Assembly (NCBI RefSeq): GCF_001651865.1
Contig: NZ_LPUX01000061.1
Coordinates: 488,912-552,911 of the forward strand
Direction: 5' to 3'
DNA from: Sinorhizobium glycinis
GTDB taxonomy: Bacteria; Pseudomonadota; Alphaproteobacteria; Rhizobiales; Rhizobiaceae
Length of the DNA: 64,000 nucleotides
The position numbers and the translations under genes are program-made. Each line of letters opens with the position of its first letter. The first letter of the stretch is position 1. The notes beneath the pieces were generated by a model. The model did no database searches. It had not been told where the DNA came from and was given only the letters and a program-made list of their open reading frames with translations. This document shows, piece by piece, positions 51,211-59,933 of the stretch.

Positions 51211-52608
51211 ATGGGTAGGGATCGCGGGGGACTTTCGTGGGTACCGGCGCTTGGAAGGGCGAGCGGACCGCTTTACCTCGCCATTGCTGATGAGATTGCT
51301 GCGGACATCGCGGCGGGGCGGTTGCCGGCTGCGACACGTTTGCCGCCGCAGCGGGCGCTCGCGGCCGCACTCGGCATCGACTTCACGACCGTAAGCCGTG
51401 CCTATAACGAGGCGCGGCGTCGCGGTTTGATCGAGGGCCGAGTGGGGCAAGGCACCTATGTAAAGGTGCGTCTGAGAGGTGCCGGCGGTTCGTCTCCCGG
51501 CGGGCTCGTCGACATGAGCATGAACCTGCCGCCGCTCTTCGATGATGCGGCGCTCGCGGAAAGGATGTGGCGCGATATCGCCGATTTGCAGCACGAGCGG
51601 GACCTTGCCCTGCTGATGCGCTATCAGCCGGTCGGTGGCGCCCGGCAAGACCGGGCCGCGGGGGCGGCATGGCTGAAGCCGCGGCTTGGCGAGGTTTCGC
51701 CGGAGCGGGTGCTGGTCTGTCCCGGAGCGCAAGGGGCGCTGCTTGCGACGCTTGGCGTGCTGGCGACAAAGGGCGAGAGGATCTGTGCCGAGGCGCTCAC
51801 CTATCCGGGCCTTCGCTCGCTGGCGGCTCATCTCGGCATCGAAGTCCTCGGTGTCGCCATGGACGAAAAGGGCATTCTGCCCGAGGCTTTCGAGGCCGCC
51901 TGCCTCAAGCACCGGCCCAAGGCGCTGTACTGCAATCCGACGCTGCACAATCCAACAACCGCCACGCTTCCGTTGAAAAGGCGCGAGGCGATCGTGGCGA
52001 TTGCGCGCAGGCATGGTGTTGCCATCATAGAGGACGACGCCTATGGCGCATTGCCCGCAACGCCCGTGCCGCCACTTGCATCCCTTGCTCCCGATCTCGT
52101 CTATCACGTGGCGGGGCTCGCCAAATGTCTCTCGCCCGCACTTCGGATCGCCTATCTGGCCGTGCCGGATTCAGCGACGGCCGTTCGCCTGGAGAGTGTC
52201 ATCCGGGCCACGGCCGGTATGGCATCGCCGCTCTCGGCGGCGATTGCCACGCGTTGGTTCGAGGAGGGGACGGCGCAAGCGGTTCTCGCCGCCATTCGCA
52301 GCGAGGCGAGACGTCGTCAGCAGATGGCCGCCGACAGGCTGTCCCGGGCCGATGTTTCCACCGACCAGGAAAGCTTTCACGTCTGGCTGAGATTGCCGCC
52401 TCATTGGAGCCGAGGCGAGTTTACGGCCCGGCTCAGGGCAGTCGGGATCAGCGTCGTGGCGAGCGATGCCTTCGCGCTTTCGGAACCTCCGGAGGCCGTA
52501 CGTCTCGGGCTCGGCGCTCCAGAGACCGAGACCGAGCTCCAGCGAAGTCTCGACGCCATTTCCGACCTTCTCGCAAAGCCCTCCGCGGCGCTCAATCTCG
52601 TTGTCTAG
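51211..52608 (+). CDS. MocR-type regulator (GntR HTH fused to aminotransferase fold)
   Basis: 465 aa. N-terminal GntR winged helix: PLYLAIADEIAADIAAGRLP, TRLPPQRALAAALGIDFTTV with SRAYNEARRRGLIEG. The class I aminotransferase domain follows, with the PLP region VLVCPGAQGALLATLGVLAT, YCNPTLHNPTTATLPLKRRE, IIEDDAYGALP and the PLP-Lys in YHVAGLAKCLSPALRIAYL. Most MocR proteins bind PLP to regulate vitamin B6 or GABA genes but do not transaminate. A CATACATC word at 51184-51191 precedes it and recurs inverted downstream, so autoregulation is possible. Confidence 0.92.
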   Translation: MGRDRGGLSWVPALGRASGPLYLAIADEIAADIAAGRLPAATRLPPQRALAAALGIDFTTVSRAYNEARRRGLIEGRVGQGTYVKVRLRGAGGSSPGGLVDMSMNLPPLFDDAALAERMWRDIADLQHERDLALLMRYQPVGGARQDRAAGAAWLKPRLGEVSPERVLVCPGAQGALLATLGVLATKGERICAEALTYPGLRSLAAHLGIEVLGVAMDEKGILPEAFEAACLKHRPKALYCNPTLHNPTTATLPLKRREAIVAIARRHGVAIIEDDAYGALPATPVPPLASLAPDLVYHVAGLAKCLSPALRIAYLAVPDSATAVRLESVIRATAGMASPLSAAIATRWFEEGTAQAVLAAIRSEARRRQQMAADRLSRADVSTDQESFHVWLRLPPHWSRGEFTARLRAVGISVVASDAFALSEPPEAVRLGLGAPETETELQRSLDAISDLLAKPSAALNLVV

Positions 52609-52724
52609 ATATTGGAGCGGGATGCGGGCGGAAAACCGCGCACACCCTTCCTCACTCCTACGGTAAGAGCGCGTCGCCTGTTTTCGCGGAGTTCTCATGG
52701 GCGGAAGTGTCGCAGCCGCAATTG

Positions 52725-52756
52725 CATACAATTGTTGACGATGTATGCTTTGTATG
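52725..52756. promoter_or_regulatory. Candidate operator upstream of DUF983 gene
   Basis: CATACAA (52725-52731) and TTGTATG (52750-52756) form a 7-bp inverted repeat with 25-bp spacing between arms. GATGTATG at 52740-52747 is the reverse complement of CATACATC found before the MocR gene. The 266-bp gap 52609-52874 holds no gene, so this is a plausible GntR/MocR site. Confidence 0.45.
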
Positions 52757-52874
52757 TTTCCGTGATTTCCACAGAAGTCACGGGGCCTGTCCGCGGCCGG
52801 TCGCCGTTTGCGGAACCTCCGACCCCGGTTCCCGGCTTTGCCAATGCCCGCGAAAAAGCTCTTGGAAAGGAAGA

Positions 52875-53312
52875 ATGATGTCTTCAAACGACGACTGGCC
52901 GCCTCTGTCGCCGCTGCACACGGGCCTGCGTGGTCGCTGCCCGCGCTGTGGGCAGGGACGCCTGTTCGAGGGGTTTCTGAAGCTCCGGCGAGAGTGCGAG
53001 GTCTGCGGGCTCGACTATTCCTTCGCCGACCCTGCCGATGGTCCCGCATTCTTCGTGATTTGCTTCGCCTGCGTGCCTAGCGTGTTTCTCGGCGTCTGGC
53101 TGGAAGTGCAGTACAATGCGCCGCTCTGGGCGCATCTGATGGTCACGGGGCCGTTCATGCTCCTGACCTGCATTCCGCCGCTGAGGCCGCTCAAGGGCTG
53201 GTTGGTCGCCAGCCAGTTCTTCTACAAGGCCGAGGAGGGCAAGCTCGTGCGCAATCCTACGACGCCCCCGCCGGAGGAGCCCAAAGCGACTGCCGCGCGG
53301 GATTTGAGGTAG
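52875..53312 (+). CDS. DUF983 membrane protein
   Basis: 145 aa. Zinc-ribbon-like N-terminus LRGRCPRCGQGRLFEGFLKL ... ECEVCGLDYSFADPADGPAF, then two transmembrane helices (FVICFACVPSVFLGVWLEV, LMVTGPFMLLTCIPPLRPLK) and a short tail. This is the DUF983 family, often near heme/copper oxidase or MocR genes; function unknown. ATG 52875 follows GGAAAGGAAG; ATG 52878 is an equal alternative. Confidence 0.88.
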   Translation: MMSSNDDWPPLSPLHTGLRGRCPRCGQGRLFEGFLKLRRECEVCGLDYSFADPADGPAFFVICFACVPSVFLGVWLEVQYNAPLWAHLMVTGPFMLLTCIPPLRPLKGWLVASQFFYKAEEGKLVRNPTTPPPEEPKATAARDLR

Positions 53313-53344
53313 ATTTTGAGGCGCCCGGCGCCGCAGTCGCGGGC

Positions 53345-53563
53345 GTGGAAAAACAACCCATGACGGAGTACATCTCGATCCTGACCTGTCCCGCCTGCCG
53401 CCACCAGTCCGCCGAAATCATGCGGCCGGACGCGTGCCTGCACGTTTGCGAGTGCAAGGGCTGCGGTGTGCTTCTGAGGCCGAAGGCCGGGGATTGCTGC
53501 GTTTTCTGTTCCTATGGTTCCGTGCCATGTCCTCCGGTCCAGGAGGAACGCGGCCGTCGATAG
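53345..53563 (+). CDS. Small Cys-rich protein with GDCCVFCSYG motif
   Basis: 72 aa. Contains ILTCPACRHQSAEIMRPDAC, CECKGCGVLLRP and the highly conserved GDCCVFCSYGSVPCPPVQ ending. Eleven Cys in 72 residues indicate metal binding. The family occurs widely in bacteria near metal-resistance genes. Here it lies convergent with the NrsF/SigF locus, in keeping with metal handling, but its function is not known. Confidence 0.85.
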   Translation: MEKQPMTEYISILTCPACRHQSAEIMRPDACLHVCECKGCGVLLRPKAGDCCVFCSYGSVPCPPVQEERGRR

Positions 53564-53588
53564 GGCGCTCACATTCCTCATCCGCTCG

Positions 53589-54227
53589 CTACCAACGGGC
53601 GATGCGAGTGGCACCGAGCGCACCGAGGAGTGTCAGGATCGCGATCGCGATCGTATACCATGTCGCAACGAACAACGGTGAATCGTCCGTGCAATGGGCG
53701 GCATAGAAGGTCGCGGCGAGGCCGCCGGCGGTGAGCCCGGAAACCGCGCCTGCAAGCCCGGGATGGGAGGGCGCGCCGTGGCGTAGCGCAAGCAGCAGCA
53801 AAGCGAGCGGCCCAATGCCGATCAGCGGAATGAAGGTGAGGCATACCAGACTGTTCGTCCCGACGAGCCTAGCCGACCACGTGTCCGGTGGCGTGACGGC
53901 GAGTTCCGCGATAACGCCCGCCGCCAACAGCGCCGGCGCTATAGCAATACGTGGCAGCGACCGGCGGACGTCCGCTTCCGGGCGCGACAGGATATTTGCT
54001 AGGCCGAATGCGCTCGCGGCAAGGGCGACGGTCACCCCGAACTTGAAGAGGAAGCGGAAGGTTTGCGCGGCGTCGGCAATGTCCGGCCTCGCGCCAAGCA
54101 GGGCGAAGAAGATGGCGGCGGCGAGGGCGACAGCCGCGAGAACGGCGCTCGACCACGCGGCCCTCATTGATATGCGGCTTCGCCGGGCGTCCGCCGAAAG
54201 GGCCTTGATGAGTTCGCGCGTTTCCAT
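53589..54227 (-). CDS. NrsF-like (DUF1109) anti-sigma factor
   Basis: 212-aa membrane protein with six hydrophobic segments (AVLAAVALAAAIFFALLGA, FLFKFGVTVALAASAFGLA, APALLAAGVIAELAVTP, VCLTFIPLIGIGPLALLLLA and two more). In Caulobacter NrsF holds SigF until heavy-metal or dichromate stress releases it through conserved Cys residues; Cys in LVCLTF and AAHCTDD are candidates here. Start ATG 54227, 1 nt from the sigma stop, so the pair is coupled. Confidence 0.85.
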   Translation of the reverse strand: METRELIKALSADARRSRISMRAAWSSAVLAAVALAAAIFFALLGARPDIADAAQTFRFLFKFGVTVALAASAFGLANILSRPEADVRRSLPRIAIAPALLAAGVIAELAVTPPDTWSARLVGTNSLVCLTFIPLIGIGPLALLLLALRHGAPSHPGLAGAVSGLTAGGLAATFYAAHCTDDSPLFVATWYTIAIAILTLLGALGATRIARW

Positions 54228-54228
54228 G

Positions 54229-54756
54229 TCAGTCACGTCCAAATCGTCTGGCGATAGCAGCAAGGCCGCGATGGAGTGCGACACGGACTGCAGTTTCGTT
54301 CATGTCGAGGCTTCTTGCCGCCTCGGCTATCGTGCGCCCTTCGACCGAGATCGCCGTTACCACTGAACGCTGGCCGGGGGTCAGTGTCTTGAGCGCACGG
54401 TCTATCTCCCAGTCCCTCACGGATTCGGCTTCCTCAACTGCGAGCTGGCCCTCCAGATCGCTGATATCCACCCGCGGCTGGCGGCCCAACCGTCTTAGGG
54501 CATCGACAAGCTTGTGCTTCGCGATGGCATAGAGCCACGGCGCTACCGGGCCGTCGGTTCGCCAGGTGTGCCGTTTCACATGGATCGCCAGCAGGGTTTC
54601 CTGGACGATGTCTTCCGGATCCAGGCCACCGAAAGCGGTTCTGCGCCGCGCCCAGCCACGAACAAGCTCCGCGGCGGCCTGCAGGAAGTCGCCATAGGCT
54701 CGCTCATCGCCGGCGAGCGCCGTGCGGAACAGCCGGGCGAGATCGCTGTCGTCCAC
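54229..54756 (-). CDS. SigF-like ECF sigma factor
   Basis: 175 aa. Region 2: YGDFLQAAAELVRGWARRRT, GLDPEDIVQETLLAIHVKRH, APWLYAIAKHKLVDALRRLG. Region 4: ALKTLTPGQRSVVTAISVEG, RTIAEAARSLDMNETAVRVA, LHRGLAAIARRF. Start GTG 54756. Paired with a NrsF-type anti-sigma, it should drive the divergent buf operon. Promoters with the same two boxes lie on both strands of the intergenic region. Confidence 0.9.
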   Translation of the reverse strand: MDDSDLARLFRTALAGDERAYGDFLQAAAELVRGWARRRTAFGGLDPEDIVQETLLAIHVKRHTWRTDGPVAPWLYAIAKHKLVDALRRLGRQPRVDISDLEGQLAVEEAESVRDWEIDRALKTLTPGQRSVVTAISVEGRTIAEAARSLDMNETAVRVALHRGLAAIARRFGRD

Positions 54757-54772
54757 CTGTCTTTCCTCCCAA

Positions 54773-54797
54773 TTCGCCGGCTCCGACCGCTTGTTAC
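54773..54797 (-). promoter_or_regulatory. GTAAC-N16-CGAA promoter before sigF
   Basis: Minus strand GTAAC (54797-54793), 16-bp spacer, CGAA (54776-54773). Matches the element before bufA, which implies autoregulation. The start of transcription would fall close to or within the GGGAGG ribosome site (54770-54765), so the leader is very short; that is a caveat. Confidence 0.5.
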
Positions 54798-54951
54798 ATA
54801 TGCGCCCGCAAATTTTCTTTTCGGCGTGCCGCCGGGACAGAGCCGTTCCGCATTGCGGCGCCGATCACGTTCATGATCTTCGGCCGAGTCAATCCAAAAT
54901 CATCGTGATCTCGCGCAGAACCGTGCTCACGAAAGCGTGTGGGCGAGGAAT

Positions 54952-54977
54952 GTAACATATCTCCCATTGGCGGCGAA
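54952..54977 (+). promoter_or_regulatory. GTAAC-N17-CGAA promoter before bufA
   Basis: GTAAC (54952-54956), 17-bp spacer, CGAA (54974-54977), about 58 nt before the bufA start. It has the form I recall for SigF-dependent promoters of Caulobacter metal-stress operons. Confidence 0.65.
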
Positions 54978-55035
54978 CGAGGCTCTGTGCGGCCCCGAAA
55001 GGCGCGCACAAGACCCGTCAAGATGGAGAGATGTG

Positions 55036-55359
55036 ATGTCCAAGAAATCCACGATCAATACGGCTGCACTGGCAGGCGCTGTGGCGGCGGCGCTTTCGTC
55101 GCTGGCGATCGCCGCGCCGCTTTCGCAGGAACAGGTCAAGGCCGCGATGGATGGCGGCAAGGAGAAATGCTTCGGAGTCGCGCTGAAGGGCCAGAATGAT
55201 TGCGCGGCCGGACCGGGCACGACCTGCCAGGCGACATCGACGGTCGACTACCAGGGCAACGCCTGGAAATTCGTCGACGGCGGTACCTGCGCGACGATGG
55301 ACCTGCCGGGCGACCGCAAGGGCTCCCCGGAACCGCTGTCGCGCGACCTTCCCTCCTAA
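55036..55359 (+). CDS. bufA: Bufferin-type precursor BufA (DUF2282)
   Basis: 107 aa. Signal peptide [20 protein letters not shown]; mature part begins [20 protein letters not shown] and has four Cys: [21 protein letters not shown] and GGTCATM. This is the DUF2282 bufferin pattern (EKC-GVA-AGQNDC ... STVDYQG-AWK-V--GTC). Bufferins are copper-binding periplasmic RiPPs whose Cys are converted to oxazolone-thioamide or related groups by BufB. Start ATG 55036 behind GGAGAG. First gene of the operon. Confidence 0.9.
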   Translation: MSKKSTINTAALAGAVAAALSSLAIAAPLSQEQVKAAMDGGKEKCFGVALKGQNDCAAGPGTTCQATSTVDYQGNAWKFVDGGTCATMDLPGDRKGSPEPLSRDLPS

Positions 55360-55396
55360 GCGAAGCTGCAACACAAGCCGGAAAGTGGAGGCGACG

Positions 55397-56323
55397 ATGC
55401 CCACATTGACATTTCATGCGGATCGCAGCGCATCGGGAACTCTCCGCTTTCCGGCGCATCCGATCGACGGACAGGCTGGTACGAGTTTCAAGCACCAGCA
55501 TCTGCCATCCATCCTTGCGGACAGCGACCGGGACGGCGGCTTCTTCGAGGTTCATGCGGAAAACTATATGGGGGCGGGCGGTCCTCCGCATGCGGCGCTC
55601 ACGCGAATACGGGAGGACTATCCGGTTTCGCTTCACGGTGTCTGCATGTCGATCGGCGGGCCCCAGCCCCTCGACAGGGCCCATCTCGGCCGCTTTGCGG
55701 GGCTGGTCGAGCGGTATGAGCCTGCGCTCGTCTCGGAGCACCTGGCCTGGTCGACGCACAACACCACCTATTACAATGACCTCCTGCCACTGCCTTACAC
55801 CGAAGCCACCTTGCGGCGCGTCGCCGAGCACATCGACGAGGTGCAGGAGGCGATCCGACGCCCCCTCCTGCTGGAGAACCCCTCGACTTATGTGCTCTTC
55901 AAGGAGTCGACAATGAGCGAGACCGCCTTCATCCGGGAGATCGTCAGACGTACCGGCTGCGGCCTGCTGCTCGACATCAACAACGTCTTCGTCTCGGCGA
56001 CCAACCAGGATTTCTCCGCGCTTGAATATCTTTCGGACTACCCGCTCCAGCACGTCGGCGAGATCCACCTGGCCGGCCATGCCGAGCAGGAGGACGACGA
56101 GGGCGATCGGCTGCTGATCGACAGCCACGATGGGCCGGTTGCGGATGCCGTTTGGAAGCTCTTCGAAATCGCGGTCGGCCGCTGCGGCCCGATTCCGACG
56201 CTTATCGAATGGGATAGCGCAATTCCCGAATGGCCGGTGCTGAAATCCGAGGCGAAGGCGGCGCAGTCGATCCTCGATCGTCATGCGGTATTGCGACGGG
56301 AGAGGGTGCATGCAAACGCTTAG
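55397..56323 (+). CDS. bufB: BufB, DUF692 multinuclear iron oxidase (MNIO)
   Basis: 308 aa. TIM-barrel with the iron-ligand motifs of DUF692: FKHQHLPSILADS, FFEVHAENYMGAGGPPHAAL, PVSLHGVCMSIGG, LVSEHLAWSTHN, LLLENPSTYVLF, LLLDINNVFVSATN and GEIHLAGHAEQEDDEG, LLIDSHDGPV. It modifies Cys in BufA. ATG 55397 is preceded by GTGGAGG. Overlaps bufC by 14 nt, as usual for MNIO/partner pairs. Confidence 0.94.
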   Translation: MPTLTFHADRSASGTLRFPAHPIDGQAGTSFKHQHLPSILADSDRDGGFFEVHAENYMGAGGPPHAALTRIREDYPVSLHGVCMSIGGPQPLDRAHLGRFAGLVERYEPALVSEHLAWSTHNTTYYNDLLPLPYTEATLRRVAEHIDEVQEAIRRPLLLENPSTYVLFKESTMSETAFIREIVRRTGCGLLLDINNVFVSATNQDFSALEYLSDYPLQHVGEIHLAGHAEQEDDEGDRLLIDSHDGPVADAVWKLFEIAVGRCGPIPTLIEWDSAIPEWPVLKSEAKAAQSILDRHAVLRRERVHANA

Positions 56324-57110
56324 GAAGGGCGATGGGGAAGCCGTCGAGGGACCCGGCTATCCGGAGGGCCTGGTGGAAGGGCTGCTTGATCCCGGTTGCG
56401 CGACCCCCTCGCTTGTGGCCGGCCCGAAAGGCAAGGCGGCCGACAAGCGCTTCAATGTCTACCGCAACAACGTGACCGTCAGCCTCATCGATGCGCTCGC
56501 TGCGGTATTCCCCGCCACTATGCGCATCACCGGTGAGGCGTTCTTTCGCGCCATGGCGCGGTTTCACGTCCGCGAGGCGCCGCCCACGTCGCCGCTCCTC
56601 TTCGAGTACGGCCGGGATTTTCCGGATTTCATCGCGCGTTACGAATATGCGCAGTCGATGCCCTGGCTGGCGGATGTCGCGCGCATCGAGCGGGCCTGGC
56701 TCGATGCCTATCACGCGGCGGACGCGGCCGTGCTGGAGGTGGGTCTCCTGGCCTCGGTCCCGCCAGAACGGCTCGGCGGGCTCGTGTTCGTGGCACATCC
56801 AGCGACCCGCATTGTCCGTTCCGCCTACCCGGCCGTGACGATCTTTTCAGCGAACCGGGCGAGCGGCCCGGTAGGGCGCATCAACGCTACGGCTCCGCAG
56901 AGCGCACTTGTAACCAGGCCGGCGCTGGACGTGGAGGTTCGCCGCCTGCCGCCGGGCGCCGATATTTTTCTCGACGGCCTGATGGCAGGCCAATCCTTGG
57001 GGAGCGCGGCGTCGACGGCGAGCACGTCCTGCCCCGAATTCGATCTCGCGACCGCCATGCGCACGATGCTCGAGGCCGGTGCCGTCGCGGCGATCCAACA
57101 GGGAGGATGA
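56310..57110 (+). CDS. bufC: BufC, DUF2063 partner protein
   Basis: 266 aa from ATG 56310. N-terminal DUF2063 helical domain: GLVEGLLDPG, RFNVYRNNVTVSLIDALAAV, FPATMRITGEAFFRAMARFH, PLLFEYGRDFPDFIARYEYA, LPWLADVARIERAWLDAYHA-type motif. A C-terminal beta domain resembles RiPP-recognition folds. It presents the precursor to BufB. Translation is coupled to bufB. The tail LEAGAVAAIQQGG precedes the next gene by 1 nt. Confidence 0.9.
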   Translation: MQTLRKGDGEAVEGPGYPEGLVEGLLDPGCATPSLVAGPKGKAADKRFNVYRNNVTVSLIDALAAVFPATMRITGEAFFRAMARFHVREAPPTSPLLFEYGRDFPDFIARYEYAQSMPWLADVARIERAWLDAYHAADAAVLEVGLLASVPPERLGGLVFVAHPATRIVRSAYPAVTIFSANRASGPVGRINATAPQSALVTRPALDVEVRRLPPGADIFLDGLMAGQSLGSAASTASTSCPEFDLATAMRTMLEAGAVAAIQQGG

Positions 57111-57111
57111 G

Positions 57112-57615
57112 ATGCTGACGTCCAAATGGAGACTTTTCGACAAGCCCGCGGGGAGGGGAGGCTTGCTCGGGCGGATCGACGGGCTGATTGGCGCCATGGC
57201 GCCCGGATCCCTTGCCCAGCTTGCATTGCGCTTTGGACTCGCCGTGCCCTTCTGGCGCTCCGGCATGAGCAAGTGGGATGGCTTCCTGCAGCTGAACGAT
57301 GTCGCGGTCCTGCTCTTCACTTCGGAACTCAAACTGCACCTGCCGGGTGGCCCTTACGACTTTCCCACGCCGGCGGTGATGGCGTTTGCGGCGGCTTGCG
57401 CGGAAATCCTGTTGCCGACCCTTCTCGTCTTCGGGCTGGCGACGCGCCTTGCCGCTCTCGGCCTGCTTGCGATGACGATCGTCATTCAGCTGACGGTGCC
57501 AGATGGATGGCCGATACATCTGACCTGGGCCGCGATGGCGCTTGCTGTCATCACCTGGGGCGCGGGCAGGCTGTCGCTGGATTGGTGGCTGGTTTCTGGA
57601 TCGGGAAAGGGGTAA
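57112..57615 (+). CDS. DoxX family membrane protein
   Basis: 167 aa from ATG 57112. Four hydrophobic segments, e.g. ALRFGLAVPFWRSGMSKWDG, MAFAAACAEILLPTLLVFGL, TRLAALGLLAMTIVIQLT and WAAMALAVITWGAGRLSLDW. DoxX proteins are frequent last genes of bufferin operons and may link to respiratory or thiol redox. Starts behind GGGAGGATGAG. Confidence 0.9.
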   Translation: MLTSKWRLFDKPAGRGGLLGRIDGLIGAMAPGSLAQLALRFGLAVPFWRSGMSKWDGFLQLNDVAVLLFTSELKLHLPGGPYDFPTPAVMAFAAACAEILLPTLLVFGLATRLAALGLLAMTIVIQLTVPDGWPIHLTWAAMALAVITWGAGRLSLDWWLVSGSGKG

Positions 57616-57697
57616 GCGCCCTGCGCCGTTCATCCTGCCTCCCCGCAAGCGGGCGACTCCGCAGACGGGGCGCGGCCCAGGCTCACAACATCGGACT

Positions 57698-58309
57698 TCA
57701 CCCCGGGTTTCCCTGGTCCAGATTGTGCTGCCACTCAATCGCGTCCTCCAGGCGGTCGTGACCCCAGAAAAGTTCGCCATCGGCGACGAAGGAGGGCGAA
57801 CCGAAGAGGCCGATCTCCTTCGCTTCCCTGGTCGCGGCGTCTAGCGCCTCGGCACCGGCTGCGGTGCTTGCCTGCTGCAGCACGCGGGCAGGGTCCTGCC
57901 CGGCCTCCTTGATGCTCGCCGAGAGATTCGGCTCGCTGCCGGCGGCCTCGCGGTCGACGAACCAGTGCCGGTAGGTGGCAATCGCATAGGCAGGGCACCA
58001 CCCTTCCTTGGCGGCGAGCACCGCGACCCGGTTGGCCACTGCGCGGTCGGCGAGCGGATAGGGGATAGGCAATCTCAAGGGCAGGCCGAACTTCGCAGCA
58101 CGTCGCTCGATATCGCGCCACATATAGGCGGCCTTGAGCGGCTTGTCGGCGAAAGGGCTGTCATTCGCCTCGGCCTGGATCGCGTAAGCGTCGAAGGGCC
58201 TCCAGCGAACCTCAACGCCCGCCCTTTCGGCGACCTCCGGTAGCCGCATGACGGCGAGAAAAGTGTAGGGGCTTCCTATCGAGAACCAGAAGTCGATCGG
58301 CGCCGTCAT
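57698..58309 (-). CDS. 2-hydroxychromene-2-carboxylate isomerase / DsbA-like
   Basis: 203 aa. Thioredoxin-fold GST-kappa/HCCA isomerase family. Begins IDFWFSIGSPYTFLAVMRLP with a Ser at the redox-active position; it also has VRWRPFDAYAIQAEAN, PYPLADRAVANRVAVLAA and EIGLFGSPSFVADGELFWG, then HDRLEDAIEW. HCCA isomerases act in naphthalene breakdown, but most rhizobial copies have unknown glutathione-dependent roles. Start ATG 58309. Gap 57616-57697 is too short for a gene. Confidence 0.88.
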   Translation of the reverse strand: MTAPIDFWFSIGSPYTFLAVMRLPEVAERAGVEVRWRPFDAYAIQAEANDSPFADKPLKAAYMWRDIERRAAKFGLPLRLPIPYPLADRAVANRVAVLAAKEGWCPAYAIATYRHWFVDREAAGSEPNLSASIKEAGQDPARVLQQASTAAGAEALDAATREAKEIGLFGSPSFVADGELFWGHDRLEDAIEWQHNLDQGNPG

Positions 58310-58474
58310 CCTGCTTCCTCCTCAACCGAGTGATCTCACGATAGCAATGCGCTGGGGCGAGAGGGTGGCGGAAGCGCAGGCTTCCAGAAAAACTTCATGA
58401 TGGCCCAAGGCGGCGGGATGGACGAGATCGGCCCGGCGGCGGACGCCGGGCCGATCGCCACTACGACAATTGCT

Positions 58475-59362
58475 TCAGTGGGCGAGCGCCGCCCTGTTCG
58501 CCTCGAGGAAGGCGGCGAGGTCGAGCGGGACTGTTCCGGTGAGGCTAGCCACGTCGTCGGTCACGACATCGAAATGGCCCTCGCGCGTGTTGGTGTCGAA
58601 GGAGACGAGGATCGGAACGAAGAAGTCCGGCAGCCCGGCTCCCCTGAGGCCGCCTGCCAGAGCCTCGTCAGAAATGTGGACGACGTCGAGCGTCTTTCCG
58701 GTTGCCTCGGCGACGTGGCTGGCGATCTCCGCGGTCGTCAGAGCCTGTGCTCCCGTTAGCGTATAGGTGCGGCTTTCGATCGAACCCGATTCCAGCGCGG
58801 CGGCAGCCGCCCTGGCGAGGTCCTGGCGCGCCACATGGGAGATCCGGCCTTCGCCGGCGGACGAGAACCATTGCCCGGTCTGAAGTGCATGCGGCAGCGC
58901 TAGGAACAGGTTCTCCATGTACCAGGCATTGCGCAGGATCGTGTAGGGAATGCCGTTTGCCTTGATGGCGTTTTCCGTGCCGAGATGATCGGCGGCAAAG
59001 GGAATGACCGAGTTTTCCGGGTTGGGCATGGACGTATAGAGAATGTGCTTCACGCCGGCTTTCTTGGCGGCGTCGACGGCGGCGAGATGCTGCTTCAAGC
59101 GCTTGCCCGGCTCGTCCAGGGTGTCGGTCGAGATGATGAGAATCCGGTCGGCGCCGGCAAAGGCCTTTTCGAGCGAGGCAGGATCGTCGAAGTCGGCGGC
59201 GCGGGTCTTGATGCCTTTGGCCGCATAATCGGCGAGTTTGGCTGTGTCGCGGCTGGTGGCGATGATATCGTCCGGTTTCGTCTTGCCTGACGCGAGAAGC
59301 GCATCGAGTACGAGTTTGCCGAGCTGGCCTGCAGCGCCGGTTACGAGCAATGTCTGGGACAT
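58475..59362 (-). CDS. NmrA-like NAD(P)H:quinone oxidoreductase (QOR2 type)
   Basis: 295 aa. Rossmann GLY motif LLVTGAAGQLGKLVLDALLA; DRILIISTDTLDEPGKRLKQ; IPYTILRNAWYMENLF; and RTYTLTGAQALTTAEIASHV, all typical of YtfG/QOR2 proteins that detoxify quinones. Start ATG 59362. Divergent from an HxlR-type gene, the usual QorR-qor arrangement. Confidence 0.9.
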   Translation of the reverse strand: MSQTLLVTGAAGQLGKLVLDALLASGKTKPDDIIATSRDTAKLADYAAKGIKTRAADFDDPASLEKAFAGADRILIISTDTLDEPGKRLKQHLAAVDAAKKAGVKHILYTSMPNPENSVIPFAADHLGTENAIKANGIPYTILRNAWYMENLFLALPHALQTGQWFSSAGEGRISHVARQDLARAAAAALESGSIESRTYTLTGAQALTTAEIASHVAEATGKTLDVVHISDEALAGGLRGAGLPDFFVPILVSFDTNTREGHFDVVTDDVASLTGTVPLDLAAFLEANRAALAH

Positions 59363-59516
59363 GATCTTCCTTTCACTTCGCTTTCCAGCTTCGCAACGCC
59401 TCCATCGGCTTATATCGAATGCTGGTCTCTTTTTGAGAGTTGCTCTTATCCCGTAATCTGCTAAGAGCTGTAAAGGAGGCAGTTTTTTCTGCCATGGTTA
59501 CGGAAAGGGTACCGCG

Positions 59517-59921
59517 GTGAACAAGGCGACGGGCGAGGTGAGGGGCAAGCGGGTGGCAATGGTCGGCGGCGTGCCGATGGATGTCGACAATTGCCCGGTC
59601 CGCGACGTGATGGACAATATCGGCGGCAAGTGGAATTCGCTGATGATCCTTTCACTCGCCGACGGGCCGCTGCGGTTCTCGCAGCTCCGGAGGCTGATCC
59701 CGGACATTTCGCAGAGGATGCTCACGCAGACGCTGCGAGACCTGCAGCGCGACGGGTATTTGAACCGCACCGTCTATCCGACGCAGCCGCCGAGCGTCGA
59801 ATACAGCCTCACCGACCTCGGCCGATCGTTCCTGGCTGTCCTCATACTGTTCGTGGACTGGTCGCTTGAAAATCACGACTCGATACGCAAGGCGCGTATC
59901 GAGTTTGACGCCGCCGCGTAG
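59517..59921 (+). CDS. HxlR family redox-sensing regulator
   Basis: 134 aa from GTG 59517. Core [20 protein letters not shown] with an N-terminal Cys that is often the sensor; then [40 protein letters not shown] and [12 protein letters not shown] (winged helix). By position it represses the divergent quinone reductase until quinones or aldehydes react with the Cys. The 154-bp gap between them should hold the operator. Confidence 0.92.
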   Translation: MNKATGEVRGKRVAMVGGVPMDVDNCPVRDVMDNIGGKWNSLMILSLADGPLRFSQLRRLIPDISQRMLTQTLRDLQRDGYLNRTVYPTQPPSVEYSLTDLGRSFLAVLILFVDWSLENHDSIRKARIEFDAAA

Positions 59922-59933
59922 GCGGCGCGGGGC

